A DNA stretch of 64,000 nt from Pseudoxanthomonas sp. PXM03 (GCF_014852005.1 NZ_JACVAU010000003.1:310001-374000), one strand, 5' to 3'. Counted from the first letter of the stretch, positions 1 to 7,894 are shown. Translations and numbers: made by a program. Notes: a model not told the origin generated them from the letters alone.

Positions 1-562
1 TGGAGGCCATCTTCTCCGACTGCACCAGCTGTTCCTGCGTGCCGGCCAGGCGCACCAGCGTCTGCCGCAGCTGCGCGTGCCGGCGCTGGAGTTCCTGCTG
101 GCGCGCGTGCGCTTCGCTGACGTCGTGGAAGACGATCAGGCAGTGGCCGCCGCCCGGGTTGTCATGGAAGTACGCGCGTACCTGCAGCACCAGGCCGTCG
201 TCGAGGGCCAGGTCGCCGTTCCAGCGGCCGGACTGGCGCGCGGTGGGAATGGCGTCGGGCGGCAGCAGCCGCGACAGGGCGCCGAGCACATCGGGAGCAT
301 CCTGCACCAGTGCGCGCGCCGCCGCGTTGGCGTGCAACGGACGGGCGTCGCCACGGCACAACAGGTAGCCGTCGTCCATCAGTTCGGCCAACGCCTTCAG
401 ATCGGCGAAGGTCGGGACGTCATCCGCAGTGCAGGCTCTGGACGGTGGGTTCGAGGGAGGTGCGGTGGCCAAGGACGCATCGGGCGGCGGCGATGGGGCA
501 CCAGTATCCGGCGCGGCCGCTGGAGCGGCAAGTTGCGGCGTCGCAGTTTGCGGATCCGGCAC
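1..562 (-). CDS. Sensor histidine kinase, N-terminal PAS part (truncated by the window edge)
   Basis: Read on the minus strand, an open frame runs off the left edge. A low-complexity Pro/Ala stretch is followed from about position 379 by a PAS-like segment (MDDGYLLCRGDARPL, then GHCLIVFHDVSEAHARQQEL). A helix ending in QLVQSEKMAS follows, the classic lead-in to the dimerisation and phosphoacceptor domain of bacterial sensor kinases. The kinase core itself lies outside the window. The start is uncertain: a GTG at 562 lies just after the flgN stop, and an in-frame ATG lies at 379. It reads in the same direction as flgM and flgN and may be the third gene of that operon. A signalling role linked to motility is inferred only from this position. 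Confidence 0.7.
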   Translation of the reverse strand, partial: MPDPQTATPQLAAPAAAPDTGAPSPPPDASLATAPPSNPPSRACTADDVPTFADLKALAELMDDGYLLCRGDARPLHANAAARALVQDAPDVLGALSRLLPPDAIPTARQSGRWNGDLALDDGLVLQVRAYFHDNPGGGHCLIVFHDVSEAHARQQELQRRHAQLRQTLVRLAGTQEQLVQSEKMAS

Positions 563-567
563 CAGGC

Positions 568-912
568 TCAGGCAACCGCGAGCGGGCGGGTGGCGGAGAG
601 GGTCGCGGTCTGGCCCTGCGCGTCGTAGGCGCCGCTGCTCTCTGTGCGACCCAGATGGCGCAGTGCCCAGTTCACTTCGCGGCGGCGCCGGGCCAGCAGG
701 ATGCCGTTCGCATGGTTCATCTCGGCAAGTTCGGCGAGCCGCCCCTGCAGTTCATCGGGAAAGCCGAAGCCGGCCGCGGCCGCCTCCAGCGCGCGCAATG
801 CCTCCAGCTTCTCCTGCGTTGCGCGCACCAGTGCCTCGACATCATGCTCGAGGATGGCGCGACGCTCCTCTCCCAGTGCCGCGGAGAGTCGCTGGAGGGG
901 GGCCGGTGTCAT
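568..912 (-). CDS. flgN: Flagellar export chaperone FlgN
   Basis: A 114-residue, mostly helical protein of FlgN size directly downstream of flgM. FlgN is a cytoplasmic chaperone that escorts the hook-filament junction proteins FlgK and FlgL to the flagellar export gate; both clients are encoded in this window. The sequence is rich in Leu, Glu and Arg (for example EERRAILEHDVEALV and LAEMNHANGILLARRR), as expected for a coiled chaperone, and it ends in a loose tail. I prefer the ATG at 912; an in-frame TTG at 921 would overlap the flgM stop. Sequence conservation in this family is low, so the call leans partly on gene order. Confidence 0.8.
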   Translation of the reverse strand: MTPAPLQRLSAALGEERRAILEHDVEALVRATQEKLEALRALEAAAAGFGFPDELQGRLAELAEMNHANGILLARRRREVNWALRHLGRTESSGAYDAQGQTATLSATRPLAVA

Positions 913-917
913 CGCGA

Positions 918-1226
918 TCAACCGCCCAGTTGGTCGTCCAGTCGCAGCATCCCGTCGGCAATGGCCTCGGGATTGACCTTGTACGTGCCGGCCTGCAGCG
1001 CTTCGCGCACGGCCTGCACGCGGGCATTGTCGATGGCAGGCGCAGTGGACAGCTCGCGCTGCATGGCCTGGAGGCTGGCGGCCTCGCCGGTCAGGCGCAG
1101 GCTGTCACCACCGGCGCTGGCTTCCACCGGCCTGGAACGGTCGGCACCCGCGTTGGCAACACGCCCGCTGACGGGACCGGTGGTGCGTACGGCGGCGGGG
1201 GGAGTGCCTTCGATTTTCTGGCTCAT
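918..1226 (-). CDS. flgM: Anti-sigma-28 factor FlgM
   Basis: A 102-residue protein starting MSQKIEG, with a disordered first half and a C-terminal half carrying the FlgM pattern: DNARVQAVREALQAGTYKVN, then PEAIADGMLRLDDQLGG. FlgM binds and blocks FliA (sigma-28) until the hook-basal body is finished, and is then exported through it. Two sigma-28-type promoters lie upstream (1258-1284 and 1349-1375), so the factor appears to be made under its own target, the usual negative-feedback loop. flgN follows almost without a gap. Confidence 0.93.
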   Translation of the reverse strand: MSQKIEGTPPAAVRTTGPVSGRVANAGADRSRPVEASAGGDSLRLTGEAASLQAMQRELSTAPAIDNARVQAVREALQAGTYKVNPEAIADGMLRLDDQLGG

Positions 1227-1257
1227 GTCGGTTCACCTGTAACAGGGTTCATGGGAG

Positions 1258-1284
1258 ATATCGGCCGCGACTGATCCGACTTTA
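1258..1284 (-). promoter_or_regulatory. Sigma-28 (FliA) promoter of flgM, proximal copy
   Basis: On the minus strand the -35 element TAAAGTCG (1277-1284) and the -10 element GCCGATAT (1258-1265) are separated by exactly 11 bp. This fits the enterobacterial FliA consensus TAAAG(TTT)-N11-GCCGATAA with few mismatches. It lies about 30 bp from the flgM start. Confidence 0.85.
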
Positions 1285-1348
1285 GTGACGGATGCCGCAT
1301 TTCCGAGAAAGGACCCGATGCTGCCCGGTTTCCTTCCACCCGCGTTCG

Positions 1349-1375
1349 GTATCGGCCGCCCCCTGAACAACTTGA
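1349..1375 (-). promoter_or_regulatory. Sigma-28 (FliA) promoter of flgM, distal copy
   Basis: A second FliA-type pair 91 bp upstream of the first, read on the minus strand: TCAAGTTG (1368-1375), an 11-bp spacer, and GCCGATAC (1349-1356). The TCAAG form of the -35 element also occurs before cheV in this window, which supports it as a local variant rather than chance. Confidence 0.75.
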
Positions 1376-1394
1376 GGGCGATGTCGCACATTTT

Positions 1395-2039
1395 TCATCG
1401 GTTGACCCAGACGTCGCCGCCCGGGCCCACCACGCCCTGCACCACCCGGCGCGAGGACAGGTTCTCCACGGTCACCCGCTCATTCTCGCCGGCATCCGCC
1501 AGCGCCTTGCCGGCCACGCGCACTTCCACCCCGCCGCGACGGGACACCAGCGCCACGTTGTCGCCGCGGCGGACCAGGCGCTGGGCGACCAGATCGGTGG
1601 CCGACAGTACCGTGCCTGCCGACAGCATGCGCCGTGCCACGCGGCCCAAGGCCTGGGATGGATCAGCAACGGCGGTGCCGACGATGCGCGACGCGTCGCG
1701 GGTTTCGGGAATGAACGCGTCGGCGGTGATCGTTTCGCCCGGCGCGATGCCGCGGCTCAGCACCAGTACGGTCTGGCTGCGGCGTACCCGCACCGGCACG
1801 AACAGGCGCCAGCCATCCGGGCAGCTGACTTCCACGCTGTGGCTACCTTGGACGCGTGCCACCAGCGATGCGTCGCAGCGTGGCAGGCGCAAGGCGGCGT
1901 CCAGTGTGGCCTCGGCCTCGCTGCCGGCAGGCAGGGCGCCCAGGGCGGCCGCCTTGATGCTGTCCACGGTCTGGAAGTCGGCCGCCAGCACGGTGCATGC
2001 GGTCAGGCCGCCGATCAGGGCGAGGGTCAGGCGCAGCAT
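1395..2039 (-). CDS. flgA: Flagellar P-ring assembly chaperone FlgA
   Basis: A 214-residue secreted protein with an N-terminal signal sequence (MLRLTLALIGG, cleavage after VLA) and a SAF-type domain: RGIAPGETITADAF, MLSAGTVLSATDLVAQRLVRRG, and a C-terminal VENLSSRRVVQGVV segment. FlgA helps FlgI subunits assemble into the P ring in the periplasm. The frame is open much further upstream. The sigma-54 promoter at 2073-2088 should start transcription near 2062, which would leave only about two bases before the ATG at 2060. The ATG at 2039 gives a normal signal peptide and a short leader, so I chose it. It is divergent from cheV. Confidence 0.88.
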   Translation of the reverse strand: MLRLTLALIGGLTACTVLAADFQTVDSIKAAALGALPAGSEAEATLDAALRLPRCDASLVARVQGSHSVEVSCPDGWRLFVPVRVRRSQTVLVLSRGIAPGETITADAFIPETRDASRIVGTAVADPSQALGRVARRMLSAGTVLSATDLVAQRLVRRGDNVALVSRRGGVEVRVAGKALADAGENERVTVENLSSRRVVQGVVGPGGDVWVNR

Positions 2040-2072
2040 GGGCGGGATCCGGAGGTTCATCGGCCGGGAGGC

Positions 2073-2088
2073 TGCAAGGGGCGTGCCA
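2073..2088 (-). promoter_or_regulatory. Sigma-54 (-24/-12) promoter of flgA
   Basis: Minus strand: TGGCACG (2082-2088), four bases, TTGCA (2073-2077). This is an exact match to the sigma-54 core TGGCACG-N4-TTGCA, with correct spacing of the -24 GG and -12 GC. It implies control by RpoN and an enhancer-binding protein of FleQ type, which is not in the window. Confidence 0.88.
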
Positions 2089-2155
2089 GAGCCTGACTCT
2101 CTGACAACACTCCCCTCTCCCTGTGCAGGCGGCGAGAAGGAACAAGCAACGACGC

Positions 2156-2182
2156 TCAAGCACCCCTCGAAGATGCCGATAT
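2156..2182 (+). promoter_or_regulatory. Sigma-28 (FliA) promoter of cheV
   Basis: TCAAGCAC (2156-2163), an 11-bp spacer and GCCGATAT (2175-2182). The last two bases of the -10 element overlap an in-frame ATG at 2181, so that ATG cannot be the start for this transcript. The predicted transcription start falls at about 2188-2190, on or beside the ATG at 2190. Confidence 0.75.
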
Positions 2183-2189
2183 GCTGTGC

Positions 2190-3143
2190 ATGACCCAGGA
2201 TCTGCTCAACCGCATCGACCAGCGCACCCGCCTGGCCGGCCACAACCGCCTCGCCCTGCTGCTGTTCCGCCTGGGCGGGCGTCAGCTTTTTGGCGTCAAC
2301 GTCTTCAAGGTGCAGGAAGTCCTGCGCCGGCCCGATCTGTTCCAGTTGCCCGGATTGCCCACCGAATTCGTCGGCGTGGCCGACGTGCGCGGCCGCTCGG
2401 TGCCGGTGCTGGACCTGGGCCTGAGCATCCGCCACCCCGAACGCGACCCGAATCCGGAGAACACCCCCAACTACCTGGTGGTCACCGAATTCAACCGCTC
2501 CGTGCAGGGCTTCCTGGTCAGCGGGGTCGAACGCATCGTCAACATCGCGGTGGAAGACATCCACCCGCCTCCGGAACTCGGCGCCGAGAACAGCTACCTG
2601 ACTGCCGTGACGCGCTTCCAGGGCGAACTCATCCAGGTGATCGACGTGGAAAGCGTCCTGGCCGACATCTGCCAGTCGCGCATGGACGCCACCCTGGCGC
2701 CGGAGATGGCCCTGCCCGCGGACGCACCGCCGCTGCAGGTGCTGGTGGTGGACGACTCGCGCGTGGCGCGCTCGCAGATCCGCAGCGTGCTGGAGCAACT
2801 GGGCGTGACCACCACCCTGTTGTCCGATGGCCGCCAAGCGCTGGACCACCTCTTGCAGGTACACGCCGCCGGCGAGAATCCGGCCGAGCGCTACGCCATG
2901 GTCATCTCGGACATCGAGATGCCCGCCATGGACGGCTACACCCTGACGACGGAAATCCGTCGCCATCCCGGCCTGGCCGGCCTGTACGTGCTGCTGCACA
3001 CCTCCCTCTCGGGCGTGTTCAACAACGCCATGGTGGAACGCGTGGGCGCGAATGCCTTCGTGGCGAAGTACAGCCCGCACGAACTGGCCGAGCACGTGCT
3101 GTTCCGCCTGAACCAGGTGGTTGCGGCGCAGATGGCGGCCTGA
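2190..3143 (+). CDS. cheV: Chemotaxis coupling protein CheV (CheW-REC fusion)
   Basis: A 317-residue cytoplasmic protein. The first half is a CheW-like coupling domain (LALLLFRLGGRQLFGVNVFK, VADVRGRSVPVLDLG, TRFQGELIQVIDVESVLADI). The second half is a receiver domain (LQVLVVDDSRVARSQI), with the phosphorylatable Asp in MVISDIEMPAMDGY and a conserved Lys near VAKYSP. CheV couples chemoreceptors to CheA and tunes signalling by phosphorylation. Xanthomonads commonly carry it beside flgB, as here. It is divergent from flgA. The ATG at 2190 is preferred over 2181 because the FliA -10 box overlaps the latter; the message may be almost leaderless. Confidence 0.92.
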   Translation: MTQDLLNRIDQRTRLAGHNRLALLLFRLGGRQLFGVNVFKVQEVLRRPDLFQLPGLPTEFVGVADVRGRSVPVLDLGLSIRHPERDPNPENTPNYLVVTEFNRSVQGFLVSGVERIVNIAVEDIHPPPELGAENSYLTAVTRFQGELIQVIDVESVLADICQSRMDATLAPEMALPADAPPLQVLVVDDSRVARSQIRSVLEQLGVTTTLLSDGRQALDHLLQVHAAGENPAERYAMVISDIEMPAMDGYTLTTEIRRHPGLAGLYVLLHTSLSGVFNNAMVERVGANAFVAKYSPHELAEHVLFRLNQVVAAQMAA

Positions 3144-3144
3144 T

Positions 3145-3246
3145 CGTCGTCCCAGCGAACGCTGGGACCCATTTGCTTTTCCCACGGAAGAGGCAAGAGG
3201 CAAAGGGCAGGATCAAGATGGATCCCAGCGTTCGCTGGGATGACGG
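3145..3246. repeat. Palindromic intergenic repeat, CCCAGCGAA family (copy 1)
   Basis: Two inverted copies of a short hairpin unit bracket about 45 bp: CGTCGTCCCAGCGAACGCTG at the left and CCCAGCGTTCGCTGGGATGA at the right. Each unit is itself a palindrome (CAGCGAACGCTG). A diverged second copy lies at 22330-22434. It starts two bases after the cheV stop and could act as a transcription-attenuating hairpin between cheV and flgB. Confidence 0.8.
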
Positions 3247-3289
3247 CACAGGGAATCACTGCCTGCCGGGATGCCGACCTGCCCCGTCC

Positions 3290-3305
3290 TGGCACACGCC
3301 TTGCA
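3290..3305 (+). promoter_or_regulatory. Sigma-54 (-24/-12) promoter of flgB
   Basis: TGGCAC (3290-3295), five bases, TTGCA (3301-3305). The match to the sigma-54 core is near-perfect, 34 bp before the flgB ATG, so the flgB operon has its own RpoN promoter just after the repeat that follows cheV. Confidence 0.88.
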
Positions 3306-3338
3306 GCATCCCCGGCAACGGTCTGCCGGAGCGGTGCC

Positions 3339-3725
3339 ATGTCCAATCCCATCTCCAACTACCTGGGTGTCCACGGAGCGGCCCTGCCCCTGCGCGAGCA
3401 GCGCATGCAGTTGATCGCCAGCAACCTGTCCAACGCGGACACGCCGAACTACAAGGCGAAGGACCTGAACTTCCAGGCCGCGCTGGAGAGCGCGGCGGCC
3501 AAGGCCTCCTCTTTGCTGACCACCAGCGAGCAGCACCTGACCCTGCTCGATGCCACCCCGCGCATCTTCGAACGTGCCGGCGTGCAGCCCAGCCTGGACG
3601 GCAACACCGTCGACGCCGATACCGAACGCGCCGCCTACGGCCGCGCGGCGCTGGAATACCGCGCCTCGCTCAGCTTCATCGAATCCAAGGTGCGCACCAT
3701 GCTCACCGCGATCACCGGCCAGTAA
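3339..3725 (+). CDS. flgB: Flagellar proximal rod protein FlgB
   Basis: A 128-residue rod protein with the flagellar rod/hook N-terminal motif LREQRMQLIASNLSNADTPN and a C-terminal helical zipper (YRASLSFIESKVRTMLTAITGQ). FlgB forms the rod segment next to the MS ring. An upstream in-frame ATG exists at 3240, but the sigma-54 promoter at 3290-3305 lies inside that extension, so the start at 3339, preceded by a GGAG box, is right. First gene of the flgBCDEF run. Confidence 0.95.
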   Translation: MSNPISNYLGVHGAALPLREQRMQLIASNLSNADTPNYKAKDLNFQAALESAAAKASSLLTTSEQHLTLLDATPRIFERAGVQPSLDGNTVDADTERAAYGRAALEYRASLSFIESKVRTMLTAITGQ

Positions 3726-3736
3726 GGGGACGCGCC

Positions 3737-4144
3737 ATGAGCAACCTGCCCATCTTCGACGTCGCCGGTTCCGCGCTGCAGGCGCAATCGGTGCGCCTGA
3801 ACACCATCGCCAGCAATCTCTCCAACGCGGATTCCATCGCATCCTCGCCCGAGGCGGTCTACAAGCCCATCGAGCCGATTTTCCAGGCGCGCCCTCTGAA
3901 TGCGGACGGCTCGCTGACATCGGTGCAGGTGAAGGAGATCACCCAGAGCGAAGCACCGCCGATCAAGCGCTACGAGCCCGGCCACCCGATGGCCGATGGC
4001 GATGGTTACGTCTACGCGCCCGATGTCGATCCGGTCGCGCAGATGGTCAACCTGATCTCGGCATCACGCGGCTACCAGGCCGGCGTGGAAGTACTGAACA
4101 CCGCCAAGGAACTCGCCCTGGCCACCCTGACCATGGGCCGCTGA
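3737..4144 (+). CDS. flgC: Flagellar proximal rod protein FlgC
   Basis: A 135-residue rod protein. The N-terminal motif SVRLNTIASNLSNADSIASS and the C-terminal PVAQMVNLISASRGYQAGVE place it in the FlgC family. It stacks with FlgB, FlgF and FlgG to form the rod. It starts 11 bp after flgB with an AGGGG box ahead of the ATG and is clearly cotranscribed. Confidence 0.95.
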   Translation: MSNLPIFDVAGSALQAQSVRLNTIASNLSNADSIASSPEAVYKPIEPIFQARPLNADGSLTSVQVKEITQSEAPPIKRYEPGHPMADGDGYVYAPDVDPVAQMVNLISASRGYQAGVEVLNTAKELALATLTMGR

Positions 4145-4170
4145 CGCCCTGCCACCGAGCGACCACGCAC

Positions 4171-4851
4171 ATGACCACCATCAATGGCGATCCGTTCGCC
4201 GCCATCAACAACGCCACGTCGGGCGCTGCCACGACCAAGAAGGCCGACACGCTGGGCCAGGCCGACTTCATGCGCCTGATGACCGAGCAGCTGAGCCACC
4301 AGGATCCGCTCAAGCCGCTGTCCAACAGCGAGTTCGTCGCCCAGCTGGCGCAGTTCTCCACCGTGCAGGGCATCAGCGAACTGAACACCACCGTCGGCGG
4401 CTTCACCTCGGCGCTGACCGGCGACCAGGTGCTGAAGGGCGCCGCATTGGTGGGTCACGCCGTCGTGGTGCCCTCCGACTCGGTCGCGTTGCCGGCCACC
4501 GGCAATGCCAGCGGCCTGGTGATGTCGCCCGGCGCAGGCAAGGTCACGTTCGAGATCACCGATGCCAGCGGCGTGGTGGTCGACACCCTCGACGTCGAGT
4601 CCACCGGCAAGGGCGAAACCGCCTTCACCTGGGACGGAATCAAGGCCAACGGCGAACGCGCCGCCGCCGGTGCGTACTCCATCAAGGCCACGCACACCGC
4701 CACCGATGGCACCGGCACTGCGCTCAACACCTACGTCGACGCCACCGTGGACAGCGTGACCATCGGCTCCGACGGCCTGTACCTCAACCTGCCCGGCCTG
4801 GGCACCGCTCCGCTCGACTACGTGCTGCGCATCGGCAAGTCGGCGTCCTGA
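4171..4851 (+). CDS. flgD: Flagellar hook cap / hook-assembly protein FlgD
   Basis: A 226-residue protein. The N-terminal part has the conserved FlgD motif QADFMRLMTEQLSHQDPLKP and NSEFVAQLAQFSTVQGI; the C-terminal part holds the Ig-like and Tudor-like segment (TFTW-type AFTWDGIKANGERAAAGAYS). FlgD sits at the growing tip of the hook and guides FlgE assembly; it is shed after hook completion. The gene lies between flgC and flgE, the standard order. Confidence 0.95.
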   Translation: MTTINGDPFAAINNATSGAATTKKADTLGQADFMRLMTEQLSHQDPLKPLSNSEFVAQLAQFSTVQGISELNTTVGGFTSALTGDQVLKGAALVGHAVVVPSDSVALPATGNASGLVMSPGAGKVTFEITDASGVVVDTLDVESTGKGETAFTWDGIKANGERAAAGAYSIKATHTATDGTGTALNTYVDATVDSVTIGSDGLYLNLPGLGTAPLDYVLRIGKSAS

Positions 4852-4888
4852 CCCCCTCACTCCCACCGCATCCTGCAAGGAGTCATCC

Positions 4889-6109
4889 ATGGCTTTCAAC
4901 AGCTCGCTGTCCGGCATGAGGGCGGCCAACGCCGACCTCAACGTCACCTCGCACAACATCGCCAACGTCAACACCACGGGCTTCAAGGAGTCCCGCGCGG
5001 AGTTCGCCGAGGTGTTCTCCACCACCGGCTACGGCCTGCTGCAGAACGGCATCGGCGCGGGCGTGCGCGTGACCAACGTCGCGCAGCAGTTCTCGCAGGG
5101 CGACATCAACCAGACCGGGCGCTATCTGGACCTGGCCGTGGACCGCGAAGGCTTCTTCACCGTCAGCAACAACGGGACGAACGTGTATACCCGCGCCGGC
5201 AACTTCCAGCGCGATCCGAACGGCTACGTCACCACGCCGGACGGCTACCGCCTGCAGGTGTTCCCGCCGCGCGCCGATGGCATCGGCTTCGACACCGGCA
5301 ACCTGGTCGACCTGCAGTTGCTGACCACCGACAGCGCGCCTGCGCCCACCACCAACGTCGACCTCGGCGTCACCCTGCCCGGCAATGCCGCGCAGCCGAC
5401 GATCGCCCCGTTCTCGCCCACCGACAGCGCCAGCTACAACGAGACCACCTCGGTCACCGTCTACGACTCGCTCGGCGTGGCCCACCAGCAGGCCGTCTAC
5501 TACGTGAAGACGCCGACCCCGAACCAGTGGCAGATGCACGTATACGTGGACGGCACCTCGATGGGTGCACCGACCAACGTGCAGTTCGACAACAACGGCA
5601 CGCTGACCGCGCCGGCCAACGGCCTGGTGACGCTGTCGCCGTTCACGCCCAGCACCGGCGCGGGCGTGCTGAACATGACGCTGAACATCAGCGGCACCAC
5701 CCAGTACGGCGAACAGTTCGCCAAGCGCATCCAGAACCAGGACGGCTATGCCACCGGCAAGCTCAACGAGTTCAGCGTCTCGCCGGAGGGCGTGGTGTAT
5801 GCGCGCTACTCCAACGGCGTGGACCGCGCCATCGGGCAGGTGGGGCTGGCCAACTTCACCAACCCGCAGGGGCTGGTATCGCAGGGCAACAACACCTGGA
5901 CACACAGCTTCGCCTCCGGTGAGCCGCGCATCGGGGCGCCGGGCACCTCGGACTTCGGCCAGGTGGCCTCCGGCGCACTGGAAGCCTCGACCGTGGACCT
6001 GACCGAGCAGCTGGTGAACATGATCGTGGCGCAGCGCAACTTCCAGGCGAACTCGCAGATGCTGTCCACGCAGGACCAGATCACCCAGACGGTCATCAAC
6101 ATCAGGTGA
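4889..6109 (+). CDS. flgE: Flagellar hook protein FlgE
   Basis: 406 residues, the usual size for the hook subunit. The N terminus (SSLSGMRAANADLNVTSHNI, NTTGFKESRAEF) and the C terminus (LEASTVDLTEQLVNMIVAQR, NFQANSQMLSTQDQ) are the paired D0 helices of hook and rod proteins. The middle holds the surface-exposed D1/D2 part. An AAGGAG box lies 7 bases before the ATG. FlgE polymers form the flexible hook outside the cell. Confidence 0.96.
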   Translation: MAFNSSLSGMRAANADLNVTSHNIANVNTTGFKESRAEFAEVFSTTGYGLLQNGIGAGVRVTNVAQQFSQGDINQTGRYLDLAVDREGFFTVSNNGTNVYTRAGNFQRDPNGYVTTPDGYRLQVFPPRADGIGFDTGNLVDLQLLTTDSAPAPTTNVDLGVTLPGNAAQPTIAPFSPTDSASYNETTSVTVYDSLGVAHQQAVYYVKTPTPNQWQMHVYVDGTSMGAPTNVQFDNNGTLTAPANGLVTLSPFTPSTGAGVLNMTLNISGTTQYGEQFAKRIQNQDGYATGKLNEFSVSPEGVVYARYSNGVDRAIGQVGLANFTNPQGLVSQGNNTWTHSFASGEPRIGAPGTSDFGQVASGALEASTVDLTEQLVNMIVAQRNFQANSQMLSTQDQITQTVINIR

Positions 6110-6247
6110 TTCGTGATGCGTGAGGGGTGATTCGCAAAAGAGCTGACATCTGAAGAACGGCAAGCCGGCTCGCCGTCAGCACCCGCGACAGATCCCGCTC
6201 CCGCCCTTACCAATCACGATTCACCAATCACCCATCACGAGCCTTCC

Positions 6248-7000
6248 ATGGACAAAGCCCTCTACGTCGCAATGACCGGTGCCCGCGCTTCGCTGCAGGC
6301 GCAGGGCACGGTGTCGCACAACCTGGCCAACGTGGACACCAAGGGCTTCAAGGCCGCGCTGGCCGGCACCGAGGCATTCAAGATCCAGGGACAGGGCTTT
6401 CCTTCACGCGTGGACGCGATGCTGATCGATCCCGGCTTCGATTCGCGGACCGGTTCGCAGATGGTCACCGGCCGCTCCCTCGACGTCTCACTGCAGCCGA
6501 ACCGCTGGCTTGCCGTGCAGGCAGCCGACGGTGGCACGGCCTACACGCGCAATGGCGAGCTCAGCGTCACCCCGAACGGCCAGCTGGTCACTGCCGGCGG
6601 TCGGGCGGTGCTGGACGACAACGGCAATCCGATTGCTGTACCGCCCGCGCAGTCCATCGACATCGGCGCCGATGGCACGGTATCCATCGTTCCGCAGGGC
6701 GAAGGCCCGCAGACGATGGCTGTTGTCGGGCGCATGCGCGTGGTCCAGGCGACGCCGCAGCAGTTGTCGCGCGGTGGCGATGGCCTGATGCGGCCCTCCG
6801 ATCCGCAGGCACCGGCATTGCCGGTCGCCAATGGCAACAGTCTCACCACGGGCGTGCTGGAAGGCAGCAACGTGGATGCAGCCGGTGCGCTGGTGCAGAT
6901 GATCCAGTTGCAGCGGCAGTTCGAGATGCAGGTGAAGGTGATCCGCAGCGGCGACGAGATGGCGCAGTCGTCGAACCAGTTGCTGCGATTGGGCGGTTGA
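6248..7000 (+). CDS. flgF: Flagellar rod protein FlgF
   Basis: 250 residues with the rod signature MTGARASLQAQGTVSHNLAN, NVDTKGFKAALAGTEAF, and the C-terminal TTGVLEGSNVDAAGALVQMI. The middle GYAYTRNGELSV-like segment (GTAYTRNGELSVTPNGQLVT) is shared with FlgG. FlgF joins the proximal to the distal rod. It lies 138 bp after flgE. Unlike in most xanthomonad operons as I know them, flgG does not follow directly; a repeat-rich stretch comes first. Confidence 0.95.
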   Translation: MDKALYVAMTGARASLQAQGTVSHNLANVDTKGFKAALAGTEAFKIQGQGFPSRVDAMLIDPGFDSRTGSQMVTGRSLDVSLQPNRWLAVQAADGGTAYTRNGELSVTPNGQLVTAGGRAVLDDNGNPIAVPPAQSIDIGADGTVSIVPQGEGPQTMAVVGRMRVVQATPQQLSRGGDGLMRPSDPQAPALPVANGNSLTTGVLEGSNVDAAGALVQMIQLQRQFEMQVKVIRSGDEMAQSSNQLLRLGG

Positions 7001-7009
7001 TCCCTTTCT

Positions 7010-7790
7010 AGCCCCTCTCCCTGCGGTAGAGGGGTTGGGGTGAGGGCTAACGGAGCCCGTGTCTTCAGGCCGCCATCGGCTGTCACCACATCCGCGGCGA
7101 ACCTTTGGTTCGATGGCCTTGCGGGATGGATTTACTTTTCCGACGCATGGTGCCGCTCGCCGCGGGGGCCCTACTTTTCTTTGCTTGTGCAAAGAAAAGT
7201 AGGCAAAAGAAACACACCCCGGCGGTCCGCCCGCCGCTGCGCGGCGGGTTCGCAGTCCCGGCGGGAATTTTCGGACAGGGCATCCTGCCCTGGCCGAAAA
7301 CGGCGCACATCCCTGTGCGCCGCCCCTGCGGGGTTTCATCCGCCGCGACTGCCGGACCTAAGGGGCCCCAAGAATCAAAGTCGAGAACTCCGCGCGTGCT
7401 TTTGCCGCTGCTTCGGGGTCCCCATGAGGCACGGCGAGTGGGCCGGGTACAACCCGAAGGGCGCCGTCATGGATGACGGCGTTTTCGTATGGCACATGGA
7501 TGTGCCTTACGAAAATTCCCGGACCGCTCGCGGACCCGAAGCGCAGCGGCGGGCGTGCCGCCTGGGGCGTGTTTCTTTGGTTCCTTTCTTTGCACGAGCA
7601 AAGAAAGGGACGCCCCCGCGGCGAGCGGCGCCATGCCTGACCCAAAGCCCCGCCTACGAAAGACGCACTCAACACGTTCATCATGAGCGTGCGTTTCGAG
7701 TGAGCAGCGGATGCGGAGACGTCGCTGATGGCCGGGGTAGACCGGCTTCGTTGCCCCTCACCCCAACCCCTCTCCCGATGGGAGAGGGGC
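7010..7790. repeat. Nested inverted-repeat structure between flgF and flgG
   Basis: Two head-to-head copies of an approximately 240-bp element meet near 7390 (left arm from about 7149, right arm to about 7632). Each arm carries, in the same order, a hairpin with the TTTCTTTGC / GCAAAGAAA core (7174-7199 and 7582-7608), a GGGAATTTTCG block, and two short hairpins with TCC-containing loops whose stems differ in sequence but remain paired. The whole is flanked by a second inverted pair, CCCTCTCCC...GTTGGGGTGAGGG, at 7010-7046 and 7753-7790. Open frames exist on both strands but have no family match, no good start context and mirror each other, so I treat them as spurious. Confidence 0.75.
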
Positions 7791-7894
7791 TTGAACAGGC
7801 CCCGCCGCCAGAAAAATGCCGGCATATGGTCCGAGGCCATGCCCACGGTCCCACTTCGGCGCCGCTCCCCGCGCCAGAACCACGACACCCGTTT

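Noticed and set aside
1665..1682. Sigma-54-like CGGCAC-N5-TTGC on the minus strand inside flgA
   Set aside because: It is within coding sequence, has no gene start downstream at a sensible distance, and the true flgA promoter is upstream with a better match.
1395..3203. 602-codon minus-strand frame covering flgA and all of cheV
   Set aside because: The cheV part is a shadow of a clear plus-strand gene; flgA starts at 2039 as shown by its promoter and signal peptide.
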